Of a stretch of DNA of 64,000 bases, positions 22,487-34,129 are shown piece by piece. Each line of letters starts with the position of its first letter. The first letter of the stretch is position 1. Under the pieces are notes generated by a model. The model had not been told where the DNA came from and ran no database searches. It saw nothing but the letters and a program-made list of their open reading frames with translations. This DNA comes from Cylindrotheca closterium (Eukaryota > Bacillariophyta > Bacillariophyceae > Bacillariales > Bacillariaceae): NCBI GenBank assembly GCA_933822405.4, contig CAKOGP040002447.1, forward strand, positions 48,301 through 112,300. The letters run 5' to 3'. Made by a program: the position numbers and the translations under genes.

Positions 22487-22865
22487 GCTCTACACTTAGA
22501 GAGCCCATTTGTTGTTTTTCCTTTTATCCATTTACGGCACACTTTGTGATCGAAAAAGCGATTGCCCACCTACAATTGAACACTTTGCGGGAAAAAAGCG
22601 AACTTACCGTTTAAAGGGCATGGTACCATTTCAATTCGCGACCTTACGATATTTCGGTATTGTTTGGAGCAGGGTTCGACTTGAAAGATGGTAACCCCGG
22701 TGGTGACGGCAAATTAATGTCAGATATGTCATTCGTGGAATCTCAAAAACTCCTACTGGTTCTCGTAGAATTCTACCTGATGAGAACCAACTTTCCGAAG
22801 GTCCCGAAACCAAAACTTTGCTCCCTGTTGTTACAAACTGACAAGAAACAGCACGAACAACAACC

Positions 22866-24744
22866 ATGGAGCTTTCAGAGCCAACAATGCAATCGCAACA
22901 GATGCTATCCTTCCTAGGAAGCAATGATACAATGTTTGACGAGCCTGACTTCTCCTTTACTAACAGCAATAGTTATAGCAATTGTGGAAGGAGCCATCAC
23001 AGCAGAATCAACATCAACAACAACAACAACAAGAGAAACCAGAATGATGAGTTCCAGCACCAGCAACAGCAAGACACAAGGAGAAAGGAAATGAAGTCCA
23101 CAGAAGCTTTATTGTCCTCCGCAATTAACGAACTCTCCATGCAAGAACGATCCAAAGCTATGGACGATCTGCACTGTGTGGGAGACGAGATTCGAGAGAC
23201 GCCTGAAATGATTCAGAAGTCTCTGGCCGAGTTTGATCAAGGCGTGCACGATGGTAACTTTCCAATCTATAACCAAGCCGCCAGTCAAAACAGAGCCTAC
23301 GTGGAACAGCCTTCTTTCAGGTTGATGTTCCTGAGGGCCAACTCGTTTGATGCCAAAAAGTCCATCCAGCAAATGCTGAATCATGTCCGGCAAAAGGCAA
23401 TCTACTTTGGGGTGGAGAAGATTGCCCGAGACATTTCCATTGAGGACTTGAGCTCCGAGGACATTGAAGTCTTGCTTTCCGGTCTCCTGCATGTGCAAGG
23501 AGACAAAGATAGGGCTGGAAGATCTATCCTCTGCTCGTTTGGCCATCTCATGGGCCATTGGAACAATCCTACGTGTGGATGGACGATTGAAAATGTGGTA
23601 CGTTATATATTACCGTATGCTTGCCTCTTCGTTTCATTATTGTTTGTACAATCAAGACTCACCACGATGATTCGTCCTCCCTTGTTTACAGATCCGCGCT
23701 CATTACTATCTCATGTTCAACGTCTTGCTCCCCATGCCTGCTGTCCAAACTAAGGGGATTGTGGCGATTTACTACGAGTCCGTATCCAAGGACGCAAGAT
23801 TCATCATGCCCACACCCAATGATTTTGTCACCATGAAGGCCTACCGCAACACGATACCCATTCGATACTCTGCATTGCATTTGTGTCTGAAGAATGAAAA
23901 ACAAGGCCTCCCGTTGCAGAATTCCTTCTTGGAAACCATGCTCAAGTCCTTACCCCGATACACAAAGGTCCGCACTCGTCTCCATTATGGAAACGATACC
24001 GAGAATCTGAAAAGTCTGAGAACCTATGGAATTCCACCCGACAGCTTTCCCGTGGACGAAGAAGGCAAGATTCGTTCGGACATTTTGAATGTTTGGTTCA
24101 TCAAACACTATTCAAAGGAAGGCAATAACAATCGAGGAGAAGAAGAAGCAAACAACAATATGGATGATCAGTCCTTTGAACTCTTTTCAAGAGACGATCA
24201 TGACTTTCTCATGGAGGAAACCATGCAATTTGGCTTTGCCGACGATATGGGCACTGATGAAAGACCTATTGCCTTTCCTCTCATTGAGGTTCCTGCTCCT
24301 GCAGATAGTGGTACTGGTACTTATAGTAACGACAACAACAACAACGAACAGGTTGTGAATCGTTCTGCGCCTGCTCCTCCTGTCGACAACAATAGCAATA
24401 ATAACGACAATGGCAATAGCAACAGGGAACCCGTCCAACCGGCGGAAACAGACATTTTGTTGGGACGAGGGGTCCGTCTGATGCAACATCCTGGCAACAT
24501 TCGGTTCCGTGAATTCTTGGAACGGTACCAAGATGATTACGACCGTGCCCAGCGAAACAAGAGACGCAAGGTATCCAGTGAAGTAGTCCGAGCACTCACC
24601 GGGAAAGGTGTTCGGTTTTTGGAACGAAATGAAGATGGGGATTGGGTAGTGGCCGACCATGCCGAGGCGGAAGATAAAGTTGGTCAGCTCTTTCGCTCAC
24701 GCCGCAAGCTGCTCAACAAGAAAGGGTCAATTGGTGGCTGCTGA
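22866..24744 (+). CDS. CRAL-TRIO-like / DUF6824 protein, copy 3
   Basis: Two exons, 22866-23597 and 23692-24744, with a 94-nt GT-AG intron give 594 residues. The N-terminus is Asn/Gln-rich (runs of Asn around residues 50-56 and Gln around 68-71). Then come the family's N-terminal helices with LMFLRANSFDAKKSIQQML, a linker with ISIEDLSSEDIEVLL, the second-exon CRAL-TRIO-like part ending RTRLHYGNDTEN, an acidic/Asn-rich spacer (~400-490), and a C-terminal DUF6824 domain: TDILLGRG, QHPGNIRFR, a basic helix with NKRRKVSSEVV, and LFRSRRKLL. The first intron is at the same place and phase as in copies 1 and 2; their second intron is absent. Function is unknown. A cluster of ACGTCA motifs lies upstream. 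Confidence 0.87.
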
Positions 24745-25459
24745 TTCAATCATTCATTCATTGATTCACTCTTACCATCTGAAAGTTGTCGATTCACCAC
24801 AATGCACACATTTCCCGTATCTATGAATACGCATTGAGGGGAACTACTATTAGTGTCAATTGGGCTCTTGTAGTAGTAGGCTGCATGATCTCATGCCCTC
24901 CCGCCGTACATGCCGCCAGGACTAGCAAACTAGTATTAATACTATGTATTATAATAATAGTACGATGAATTGTAAATGATTTTTTCATCTTTTGCAGATG
25001 AGATGCTTTACTTGGTCAAATGTTCAGGTTCATCTATCCCCAACACATTCACTATGGTTATTATCATATGGATACTCCACTGACCACAACGTAGCTTACC
25101 TGATACTGTACTAGTTGTGGTATCTATACCCACTGTGGTACCTCGCAATCTACTCCGGTCGTGCCAGAAAATGCCAACGATGTCTCATGCGACAGTACTT
25201 GGTGTAAACAACGTACTTTTCAAATGTGCAAGATACTTTTGTTCTTCGTAGGTTTTCTTTCGCTAAGCATTTGGTACAAAACAACGGTTTTTACACGGGT
25301 GAAACAGTCATTCGCAAGAAAGAGAACACTCCAAATTTAAAAAAATTTCGGCATTCACACCCATCAAACAAACAAAAAACTTACCAAAAGGATTCCATTT
25401 CTCTTTTTGTTTCAATTTACAACAATTCATTCATTCATTCATTCATTGATTTTAGTATC
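24745..25459. other. Intergenic region
   Basis: About 700 bp with no supported gene. It contains a run of CATT/TTCA repeats just before the next start codon (about 25430-25448). The reading frame that enters from 25226 has no motif and is taken as 5' UTR. Confidence 0.45.
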
Positions 25460-26101
25460 ATGAACCCTCTTTCTCTCCGTCTTACAACAGCAGTTTTGAG
25501 TGTTCTCTTGTTGGCTTTCCACCCACAAACTGTTGTTGGATTTGCCAATGAGAAACCAACAGCAAAACAAGCTGCCTTCTTCTCCTCTTCGTATCGAACC
25601 AGCAAGTTGTTGCAAAGCTCTCGTGTGCTTCCTTCAGAAGAGATCTCGACATCTTCTACGATTGTCAAGGCCATTCATAACTTGCAAGAACGGTTCACCG
25701 AGTACCAGCATGTTCGAAAGCAGCGCAAACTGGGACGAGAAGCTTCTTTACTAGCCTCTTATTGTTCGGACAAGAACAGCATGGTGCAAGGTTTTGTGCC
25801 AGTCGTCAAGGAATTCTTGCACAAACCCAACAAGAAGCTACTTCAAAGCCATGTCATGGCCCATCAACAAGCTCAATACGACCATTTGGTGCATGCGTAC
25901 CACGAACAAGCATTGTCAAAAAGGGTGATGAAAAGTAGTAGTAGTACAACAGATGCTGCTATCGGACCCCTTTCCATTGGTCAATGCCTTGTGCAAACTA
26001 GAAAAGAGGCCAAGGATGCTCGTTTGGCCGCCAAATATGCTGCAATTGAATCTTTGGAAGATCGCGCCTTTCAAATTTGCAAGGATCTTGGAATGATCTA
26101 A
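25460..26101 (+). CDS. Plastid-targeted protein of unknown function
   Basis: A 213-residue protein whose start at 25460 gives a typical bipartite plastid leader: a hydrophobic signal peptide (MNPLSLRLTTAVLSVLLLAF) cleaved before Phe in VVG-FANEKP, followed by a Ser/Arg-rich transit segment. Phe at the +1 position is the diatom ASAFAP-type plastid signal. An in-frame Met at 25226 would add 78 residues that hide the signal, so it is not preferred. The mature part is helical and rich in Lys, Gln and Ala (for example VRKQRKLGREASLLASY and TRKEAKDARLAAKYAAIESL), with no enzyme motif I recognise. It is a soluble, probably stromal protein; the function is unknown. Confidence 0.72.
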   Translation: MNPLSLRLTTAVLSVLLLAFHPQTVVGFANEKPTAKQAAFFSSSYRTSKLLQSSRVLPSEEISTSSTIVKAIHNLQERFTEYQHVRKQRKLGREASLLASYCSDKNSMVQGFVPVVKEFLHKPNKKLLQSHVMAHQQAQYDHLVHAYHEQALSKRVMKSSSSTTDAAIGPLSIGQCLVQTRKEAKDARLAAKYAAIESLEDRAFQICKDLGMI

Positions 26102-28751
26102 AGCAATAAGCAATGCATTAGAACGAGAGAGAACGAACCAGATTACACACAAGATCTCTCATCAATTCATATATAATGCCACGACGGAACATATCCGTAG
26201 CGCACTCATGTACATACCAAGAACAGATCACAGACAATCCGCTCCAAAAAAAATCTCTCATGCCAGATGATAAACAACTGAAGAAACAAATGTCTAAGAG
26301 CCAAGCTCAGGCAGCATCTACTGTGGATCCATACTCCACGATACGGTAATCTAGCGATAAAGTGAAATACACTAGAAACATTGAACATATTATCCACACA
26401 ATACATTGCTCATCAGCATATGTGAAATACTGCAGCACTATCAGCTGTCACGCCCCCTCTTACTACAGTATATGGCAATTGCATTTGAGTATATGGATAT
26501 TCATCTGAAGTTGGACAGATAAATTTTGTACCTCAATTTTCTATGCGTATACATTGCCGCGGTCTATCGTCGGTATATTGTATATAGATGATGTGAAGAC
26601 GAATTGCATGTCGTGCAGTTATGTCAGATACAGGATCCGCCGTTTGCGCCTCTTACCTATGCCGTATTGGATTGGATTGGATCAGATCAGATTCGTTGCT
26701 CGTTGTGATAGACTCTTTGGTCCAAAGCTAATAGCGAAGTCTGTTGCCATAATAAGGCTTCCAGACCTTCCGGGAGAATCACCATCCTGAAGCGTTTTTG
26801 AATCGCTTTGTTACTGCACTTTGATCCCGTTGTTATTGCATCGGATTCACTGGAATGTCGCAAAACTCGAAGCCTTGATGACCAAGCGGGATGAACGAGC
26901 AGAAGGTGGAATATCCGCACTATATATATCCTCTGATATTCTGTGTGCCATCAAATCCTCTCCTTTGCAAGAAAGCCATCTGGAAAGGTTTGCTTTGTTA
27001 AGAACTGAAGATCATTGCCGCATCGACGAAGAAAAAAAAGATACTTCTATATTGATGACGACGAGTCCAAACAGATCAGTGAATATGATGCGCCTTCTTC
27101 ATACCTCCTTATCCTTCCTTCGGACGTCTCCGAAAAAAAGACGTCCATATGTTTCTCCTCAATCCTCGGTAAGGAGCAAATGGTCCAACGCCACATAATC
27201 ACAATCTCGAAAGTTTCTCTCGGATGTGATCTATATGAACGCGATCTATACGGATACAGTGTTCTGCAACACAGCCCTTCAACCAACCTTGCGATTCTCC
27301 CACTTCATATGAATGGAGTCGGACAACAATAAGGTCCCCTAGTACTGCAAATACAATTGATGATAAAACTTCTACCAACAGTCTTGCAACAAGCTTGGAG
27401 ATTGCAGCATTGCAATCATTGTGGTGTTTGGAGCGGTATGAAGCAGTGGACAGAAGAAGAAAGGAGAGATGCTGTAATGTCTAGTTGGTGCGCAACAGTG
27501 GTAGGAATGAGCAGCAGCTCTTCATGTACAGTCCAGTCAGAACCCTAGCCTTTTGATCTATTCACTAAAATCATAATTTGCTTGTTGCTTTGTAGTCCCT
27601 AAGAGGCAATAGTTTCTATTGCAACATGTCACATAGATTCGAGTATGTATTGTATCTACTGTACGTTTTCAATGAAAAATATAACACGTGGATTTGATTT
27701 GATTCAGTAAAGTACTGGTGTACGTGTGTACACGTGCGTACGAAACCATCGATAGTAAAAACAGAAAGTCACCTCACAACCTCGAATGAATGATACAGCA
27801 CGTGCAAGAGCGAGAGAAAAGAAAAAACCTCTTTGTTCACACAAGTACGATTGAAAGTTCCCGTCACCATATTGTTCCGAAAGTTTCTCTTCAATTTTGG
27901 TCGTGGTAAAGTCTTACGTCACCTACTTCTGATGGTGGCAGTTGAAGGTTGCTACGATTGAAACTTGCCGTCACTGAAATCCTGCGAAAGTCGATGGGTA
28001 TTTTTGGTCGTGTTGGCTGCCGAGCAGGAAGTCGACCAAGCTGGGTTCTGCCGGTTGACGCGTGGAAAGTTCGCTCAGAACAACCGTAATCATAGTAGAC
28101 CGATATTGCGCTTTGACGGCGGATCGCCAATTGTCTTGGGATACTCAATTGACGTCCACAATTGCCGTCACCATTACGGAACTTGATCGTTCAGGCAATT
28201 GGTTTCGGGACATTTCGGGCTCCTTTGGCTGGAACAAAAGTCAAAAGACGTATGTAAAAGTGCATGCGGAACAGCTTCTAACAAGGGCGTATAATTCCTT
28301 CTACTTGTTCCGAAACAAAACTTCAAGGAGAATATTTCTCCTTTAATGGGGAGAACAGCTGAATAAATGTATATAATGTAGTGGTCGGAAATGCCTTGAA
28401 ATAATGTTGTTAGGGACAAAGACTTTTGTGCCCTCTTCCATTTAGAGAAACAGGAAGGCGATTGATTCCTTAGGACCATTATAGCTGCCAGATGAATCCA
28501 GATTGAAAACAGCTGCCGTTTCATTCTGAATACGTGCGGCCTTGTTCCAAATTGGTCATTTTGATTGGTCAAATTGCATTCGTGGCCAGCCAATTCCCAT
28601 TTGTGAGACGAAGTGAAATCGAAAGACGTTCGAAAAAAGCTACTTTTTGTGCCTTTCCACAAAAACACACATCACAAAAAAGCAAATTGGTACAAGAAAG
28701 TCAATAGCAACTTGAAAACAACCGCAACACAACAACACAAAAGAAATTACC
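26102..28751. other. Gene-free region of 2.65 kb
   Basis: No supported gene. Frames at 26821-27332 lack motifs and codon bias. Near 27849 and 27955 two ~60-bp segments resemble each other (GATTGAAAGTTCCCGTCACC and GATTGAAACTTGCCGTCACT, each followed by CGAAAGT and TTTTGGTCGTG), and a third CCGTCACCATTACGGAACTT follows at 28163, suggesting a decayed tandem repeat. Confidence 0.45.
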
Positions 28752-30536
28752 ATGGCGTGCCGAAAAAGAACCATTAGAGAAGTGGCTTCATCTCATAATT
28801 CCTTCAAGCAAGAGGCAGAATCAGCAGAAAACAGCGATTTTGCTCGACCTAGCAATGGTGACGGCAAACCAGAAGACAGTTGCAAAAAGCATTGTGTAGC
28901 CATCAATCGTGAACACTCTTCAGCATTATTTACACCGTCTTCCATGATTCTATCACCTGACGCTGTCAAGGAAGCTGGACTGAAGATTCTACTGGAAACC
29001 GAACGGTTAGTGAATCCTCAGCATCAGTCTGATATTGCCCGTAACGAAGATGATGGCAATGATGAGCATGAGGGTGAGAACGATACTAACAATGATACCA
29101 GCAACAGCAACAAGAAGACAAGACAGGTGGCAGCTGGTGCTTCCCTGAATCTCCCCTTGGTCCCAGATCAGTTCAGTCCCCACAAAGCTTGGAGCGAACA
29201 AACAGCAAAGTGGTCCTACGATGTCTTGGATCACTTGCAACTACCAAGAGAAATTGTTTACCTATCCATGCACATATTGGAAAAGGCGCTGCTGGCTTCC
29301 GATAGTGCAGGTGGTACAGGAGGAGGTGGTGCATGTTCTGACATTAATTTAGATGATTCAGGCAATGTTTCAAATGATTCAGGTGACTCATCAGATGATT
29401 CAAACACAGCTGGCGGTTCAGAATACAGGTTTGGAATCACAAACAAACACGAATACGAAAAGATTGCCATTACGTCACTCTATCTCGCAGTCAGACTATC
29501 CACTCGTCAGACACCTCCAACATCTCAGGAGCCGGGCTATGCTCCACTGCAGCGCAAGCTTCAGATTTCAGAACTCTTGTCTATCAGCGGGTCCACTTGG
29601 ACGGAGCAAGAAATTCAGGAATGCTCTTCCCTGACCTTGGAATCCTTGGGACTGTGGAAGAACAAAGCTAGTGATATCACGAACTGGAACTTTCAACTCC
29701 ACCAAGCTATGGTTCAGGCAACTCCCCATTCGTTTTGCAAGCTCCTCTTTTTTGGATTTCAAAAAAAAGGTGATGATCAAGAACAACAACGAGATGGAAC
29801 CATGGTCGCTGATCATGCCTTTGTTCCACGCCAAACCCGCCTTGCTTGGCTCGAGCTGGCTCTCTATTTGATTGAGCTATCGGTATGCGATGGAAGCTGT
29901 CACCGGCTCTTGCCTTCTGTGGTGGCTCTCTCTTCCCTTCAAGCCGCCTGCAAGATTCTACAAGCAAAACCAGGAGCTCCCCCCGCTTCTTCCTTTCAGG
30001 CCTCCAAACACGTCATTGAAGAGACCTTGAGAAAAGCCAAAGGGGTATCGGAACTTCCCAATACTACCTTTGTGGCCAACCGACTCGAGTACATTTATCA
30101 ACTAAGTCAAAATAACGGCAACATCAGCAACGGCACCCAAGGTAACAATCCTCGCCGGAATGCTGGTGCTGGTGGTAGAAATGGACGAAGCAATGCTCGT
30201 ATCGCCTCTTGGTCTTGTCCTACTTTGGTCATGGATGACGATGGTGAGGAAGAAGCCGAAAAACAGCAACAGCAAGAAGCTGCTGCATTTGTTGCCAACA
30301 ATCGCAATAATGATATTGTCTATGCAACTCGAGGAACAATCGCATCACAAACAGAAGAAGACCGTCGCCCAATCCAATACATACAATGCAACTTGGATAT
30401 GGAACAAGCCTCGGATCGCAAGCACCGACCTATTTCCCCCTGCCCAATGATTCTGGATCACATCCACCGCAACAACAGCAAAAGCAATATCAACAACGCC
30501 AAGAAAGCCGCTGCTGCATCCAAGGCATTGTTTTAA
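28752..30536 (+). CDS. Diatom-type cyclin (dsCYC-like)
   Basis: A single exon of 594 residues. After a polar N-terminus (~1-150) a cyclin-box-like region begins with WSYDVLDHLQLPREIVYLSMHILEKAL (shown here in parts: WSYDVLDHL, then LPREIVYLSMHILE) and continues after a Ser/Asp-rich insertion with YEKIAITSLYLAVRLS, ISELLSISG, and SSLTLESLGLW. This matches the pattern of cyclin helices 1-5: a W near the start, a helix with YLA, a helix ending in LELALYLIELS and a helix with ALSSLQAACKIL. The family of diatom-specific cyclins is large and links cell-cycle re-entry to light, silicon or phosphate. A partner CDK is expected but cannot be named. The C-terminus is Asn/Gln-rich. The Asp/Ser insertion at about 183-225 is a low-complexity loop. 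Confidence 0.75.
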   Translation: MACRKRTIREVASSHNSFKQEAESAENSDFARPSNGDGKPEDSCKKHCVAINREHSSALFTPSSMILSPDAVKEAGLKILLETERLVNPQHQSDIARNEDDGNDEHEGENDTNNDTSNSNKKTRQVAAGASLNLPLVPDQFSPHKAWSEQTAKWSYDVLDHLQLPREIVYLSMHILEKALLASDSAGGTGGGGACSDINLDDSGNVSNDSGDSSDDSNTAGGSEYRFGITNKHEYEKIAITSLYLAVRLSTRQTPPTSQEPGYAPLQRKLQISELLSISGSTWTEQEIQECSSLTLESLGLWKNKASDITNWNFQLHQAMVQATPHSFCKLLFFGFQKKGDDQEQQRDGTMVADHAFVPRQTRLAWLELALYLIELSVCDGSCHRLLPSVVALSSLQAACKILQAKPGAPPASSFQASKHVIEETLRKAKGVSELPNTTFVANRLEYIYQLSQNNGNISNGTQGNNPRRNAGAGGRNGRSNARIASWSCPTLVMDDDGEEEAEKQQQQEAAAFVANNRNNDIVYATRGTIASQTEEDRRPIQYIQCNLDMEQASDRKHRPISPCPMILDHIHRNNSKSNINNAKKAAAASKALF

Positions 30537-31177
30537 TCGAATACGATGTGTACATGTCAGTACAAAAACAACCCGATCTAAGAACAGGGAATAGAACGAT
30601 ATTATTATGATTTTTAAATGTCAACAGTTGTGAAGTAAATAGTCCAGTTCTTTCCATGACTAAGGGTACCTGTTACAATACAATGGTTTCATCCCAAGCT
30701 ATAAAAGTGTGTGAAGCATTTCGATGCGTCATGCATTGGATTCTTTTGTGAGATGTACCGCAGGAAGAAGAATATGAGTCAACATCATCCCCGATCCGCC
30801 AAATCGAAAGTTTCGCGAACGCAGACTTTTTGGACCGTCAAATTTTTAACCTATTCAATGACCACAACGTTGCGCTATTTATCAGAGATGCTCGCAAAGG
30901 GAGTTTCTAGATTTCGCAATCCACTAATTATTTTGGAGTTCGAAACCAGGCCTTTATATCAATCGGTCGCGATCGATGAAGACAATTAAAGAGTCTCTCT
31001 AGACTCTAAGTATATTTCTTGCCTGATCAAGACTGGGCGGAAGTTTCGGCCCTAAATCTTTCATGCCACATTTGTTGGTTGCGTTTTTCGAGTTTTCGTT
31101 CCAGTTCGATAACACTTCCCTCATCTACATTTGTACCTTTACTGTACGATTCATTCTATGCAAGTAAAATAATAGAC
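30537..31177. other. Intergenic region
   Basis: No supported gene in 640 bp between the cyclin and the 7TM receptor-like gene. A reading frame extends upstream of the 7TM start to 31019 but lacks any signal; it is treated as 5' UTR. Confidence 0.4.
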
Positions 31178-33562
31178 ATGGAAGGAATGGAAAACGACGA
31201 CTCTACCAATGATGCTCTCAGCTCCAGCAGCAGACAGCTGTCGGATCTCCAAGAGAAAATCCTTGCGATTCTCCCGCTTCCAAGCGCCATGATCAGCGTA
31301 ATTGGGAGTACCATGATTCTCTACATTGCGTTGGAATCGAGAGCCCACAAGCAATGGACTCCTTATACTCGATTGTTAGTAGCCATGAGTCTTTGCGACA
31401 TTCTGTACAGTATCAGCATCAGCATATCTTCCTTCTTGAGACCACAAGAGACGAGTAACTTTGTTTACGCTTTGGGAAACGATGCTTCTTGCAATGCTTC
31501 TGGATTTCTGAATCAACTCAGCATGTCCGCCATTTTCTTCAATTCGGCTTTATCCTTTTACTTCTTAGCGACGGCACGCTTTGGAGTATCTGCCAAACGA
31601 TTCTCCAGAAGGATAGAACCAATCATGTATGTGATTTGCATTGGACATCCTTTTTTGACAGCAGCTGTGGGTTCCTACATGGGCTTGTTTGCCGAACGAA
31701 GGGGGATCATGGGCTGTTGGTTGGAGTTTGACAAGCGCTGCACCAGCAATGATCCCGAAATTCTAGCCACGGCTGAAAATTGCACCTATGTCTATACAGG
31801 AGTCATCTTTTATGTCCTTCCCGCTGGAGGCACTCTGATATCCTTGGTGGTGAACAATCTCATCATTTCTAGATTTGTATCCAGTAAGGTCAAGCCTTTT
31901 TCACGACGAGGACAAGGACGGCAAAGGCCCACATCGCCATTGGAACGACCTTCTTCTTCGTTCGATTCCACGACAGGCGCTACTACCGACTTGGATGCTA
32001 CTACTACTCGGAGAAGTGATGTCACCTCTTTGAGCGTGACTCATGTGGCTAATCCATTTCGAACCGGAGTGCTACTACCCCAGGAGCCTTCTACCACTAC
32101 TGATAGTGACCATCAGCAATTGGCGACACAAATGGCCCAGCACCGACGCCTCAAGCTTGTCAAATCGCAAGCCTTTTTGTTTGTGGCCAGTTACTTCATC
32201 TGTCACATTTGGAGTGTGGGCATGGCCTTGGGTGATTTCTTGGCACGCAGCGATCGAGCGGAACTGGAAATGATGGTCGACTACTATCCCATTGCGTTAC
32301 TTCAAGCAGTCTTTCAACCACTCCAAGGCATGCTCAACATGTTGGTCTTTTGCCGTCCGAAATATTTGAAATGGCGGACAGAATATCCATGGGAAACCAA
32401 GTGGTGGGCCTTTCAACGATCCATCTTTGGAGAACGGATTCGGCCTACCAGGAGAGGACGACCGGCATCGAAGCCAGTGGAAGGAGAAGATGATGCAGAA
32501 GAAGGAGGGCGGCCAGAACATTTTTCATCTTCCATAGAGGAAGAATCAAAGCAAGCCAAGGGCGATGCGATATCGGATGGAGACGCGAGCCATACCTCTG
32601 CGACTTTATCGTCGGCGTCGTCTGCTAATTCGTTTTATCGAACAAGAGAAGGTATGTCTACACTCACGGCAAGTTTAGGAGACTTTGATCACGTCATTGA
32701 CGATGGTGTCCAAGATGAACGATGGGCGGCTAGTGAACGATCCGATAGTGGTTTGACAGGAGCATGGGTACCCATTCGACGGTCGAGACAATCCACTTCG
32801 ACTGGAGCAACAACAAGGGGATCCAGTTTGGAAGTGATTAGTGAGCATGCGGAATCCGTATTTGAAACTTTTCCTACTGCCACGAGCATTAATACTAGTG
32901 TGACAGCTGCTGCCAAGAATCAACAACAACAACAACAACAACAACAACAGCAAGAACAAGAACAAGAAGAAGAACAACAACAACAACAACAACAAGCAAG
33001 AAGTACACCGATCAGTCCAGAACAAAGGGTAGGGCGATGGAGCCCCTCCAGTTCTCCAACGGGAAGAAGACGAAAAGGTAGTGGTGTATTAGCGTCTCGG
33101 TTGTTGGAAGCGGGAATAGCTGGCGACAACACTTCAACAAGCTTGGGGACTTTGGATAGTCCCGCCAGCAGTCGATGGAGTACTGGTTCTGAATCATTGC
33201 CCAGCCATGTGGCTACTGCAGCAGCAACAACAACATCCATTCCATTGCCAAGACGAGTTGAAAGTCTAAATGACACAACGACCTCTTCGCCGACGGCGAC
33301 ATCAACAACATCATCATCGTCTTCGTCTCCCAAATCGTTGACCATTTCACCGCCCTTGTCCAATAGCAGTGGCGGCTCGGTATCAAGTGCCTCCACTGTG
33401 TCGTCTTTGGATACACCGCTATTACCACCCAGACGACGACTGAGTCCACCACCATTTGCCAACGATAGTGATAGTAGTAGCAGTGGCGATGATCATGGTA
33501 ATGATAACGATGGGGATACTAGCGATGATGGTTCTTGTTCGACAGAGGATGGATCGTTGTGA
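31178..33562 (+). CDS. Seven-transmembrane receptor-like protein with long disordered tail
   Basis: A single exon of 794 residues with the start set at 31178 (MEGMENDDSTND), which gives a short extracellular N-terminus. Seven hydrophobic segments lie between about residues 35 and 390: LPSAMISVIGSTMILYIAL, LLVAMSLCDILYSISISIS, a third with IFFNSALSFYFLATARFG, PIMYVICIGHPFLTAAVGSY, VFYVLPAGGTLISLVVNNL-type, FLFVASYFICHIWSVGMAL, and one with LLQAVFQPLQGMLNMLVF. This is the topology of class A/cAMP-receptor-like GPCRs, with Cys residues before TM3 (CNASGF) and in loop 2 (MGCW) that could form the usual disulfide. The ~400-residue tail is Ser/Thr-rich with a Gln/Glu tract encoded at 32920-32996. 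An N-terminal extension to 31019 is possible. Ligand and G protein are unknown. Confidence 0.72.
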   Translation: MEGMENDDSTNDALSSSSRQLSDLQEKILAILPLPSAMISVIGSTMILYIALESRAHKQWTPYTRLLVAMSLCDILYSISISISSFLRPQETSNFVYALGNDASCNASGFLNQLSMSAIFFNSALSFYFLATARFGVSAKRFSRRIEPIMYVICIGHPFLTAAVGSYMGLFAERRGIMGCWLEFDKRCTSNDPEILATAENCTYVYTGVIFYVLPAGGTLISLVVNNLIISRFVSSKVKPFSRRGQGRQRPTSPLERPSSSFDSTTGATTDLDATTTRRSDVTSLSVTHVANPFRTGVLLPQEPSTTTDSDHQQLATQMAQHRRLKLVKSQAFLFVASYFICHIWSVGMALGDFLARSDRAELEMMVDYYPIALLQAVFQPLQGMLNMLVFCRPKYLKWRTEYPWETKWWAFQRSIFGERIRPTRRGRPASKPVEGEDDAEEGGRPEHFSSSIEEESKQAKGDAISDGDASHTSATLSSASSANSFYRTREGMSTLTASLGDFDHVIDDGVQDERWAASERSDSGLTGAWVPIRRSRQSTSTGATTRGSSLEVISEHAESVFETFPTATSINTSVTAAAKNQQQQQQQQQQQEQEQEEEQQQQQQQARSTPISPEQRVGRWSPSSSPTGRRRKGSGVLASRLLEAGIAGDNTSTSLGTLDSPASSRWSTGSESLPSHVATAAATTTSIPLPRRVESLNDTTTSSPTATSTTSSSSSSPKSLTISPPLSNSSGGSVSSASTVSSLDTPLLPPRRRLSPPPFANDSDSSSSGDDHGNDNDGDTSDDGSCSTEDGSL
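32920..32996 (+). repeat. CAA repeat encoding poly-Gln
   Basis: CAA-rich tracts broken by GAA codons encode runs of Gln and Gln/Glu in the tail of the 7TM receptor-like protein. The long hydrophobic frame on the opposite strand is a shadow of this repeat. Confidence 0.9.
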
Positions 33563-34129
33563 ATGACAACGACAAGGCAAGAACACAAAGCAACAATGTT
33601 AATAATTATAATAGTATGACCGCAATATATGGTATCCTGGTTGCTTCATAGTAGAGTATAAAGCTTTTACTTTTCGAGAAGAGAATCGTGTTATTTCCCT
33701 CGTGATAATGTTGCGATTTCTTAAAATTATACCCACATTCACACTTTCAACTTTGGAATGGAAGCTCCGTTTCTGGCGTTGAAACCGCGAACAAGAGTGA
33801 GTATAGAAGATGAGAGGGGGTTTGGCGATTCCCCTACAACGTTTTTCGCAATACGAAATGCCGCAATGCACGATCGATGATTCACAGAGTCATTTACCCC
33901 CCTTCGCAGGGTAAGAGAGATGTCCTGGTTAGAATGAGTACTTTCACGAACATCTATTGTGCGAAATGTTCTACCAGATGTGTGATTGCGATTTCAACTG
34001 TTGACATTCTTCCTTGGATGACCCATCACTCTACCATTTTCTCCCGTCATACGTTTTGTTCACAATTTCTTTAATAATAAAATCGTCTACATCAATCAAT
34101 CAATCAATCAATTAACCATACAGGTAATC
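33563..34129. other. Intergenic region
   Basis: No supported gene. A run of ATCA/ATCAATCA repeats lies at about 34094-34112, immediately upstream of the YHYH-type gene. Confidence 0.4.

Noticed and set aside
25226..25459. N-terminal extension of the plastid-targeted protein
   Set aside because: It would bury the signal peptide and includes FIHSFIDF from a simple CATT repeat.
26821..27332. Two overlapping plus-strand frames of about 100-125 codons
   Set aside because: No recognisable domain or leader, codon use unlike neighbours, and AT-rich flanks without splice partners.
31019..31177. N-terminal extension of the 7TM receptor-like protein
   Set aside because: 53 additional residues without a signal or conserved feature; start at 31178 gives a normal short N-terminus. 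Kept only as a possibility.
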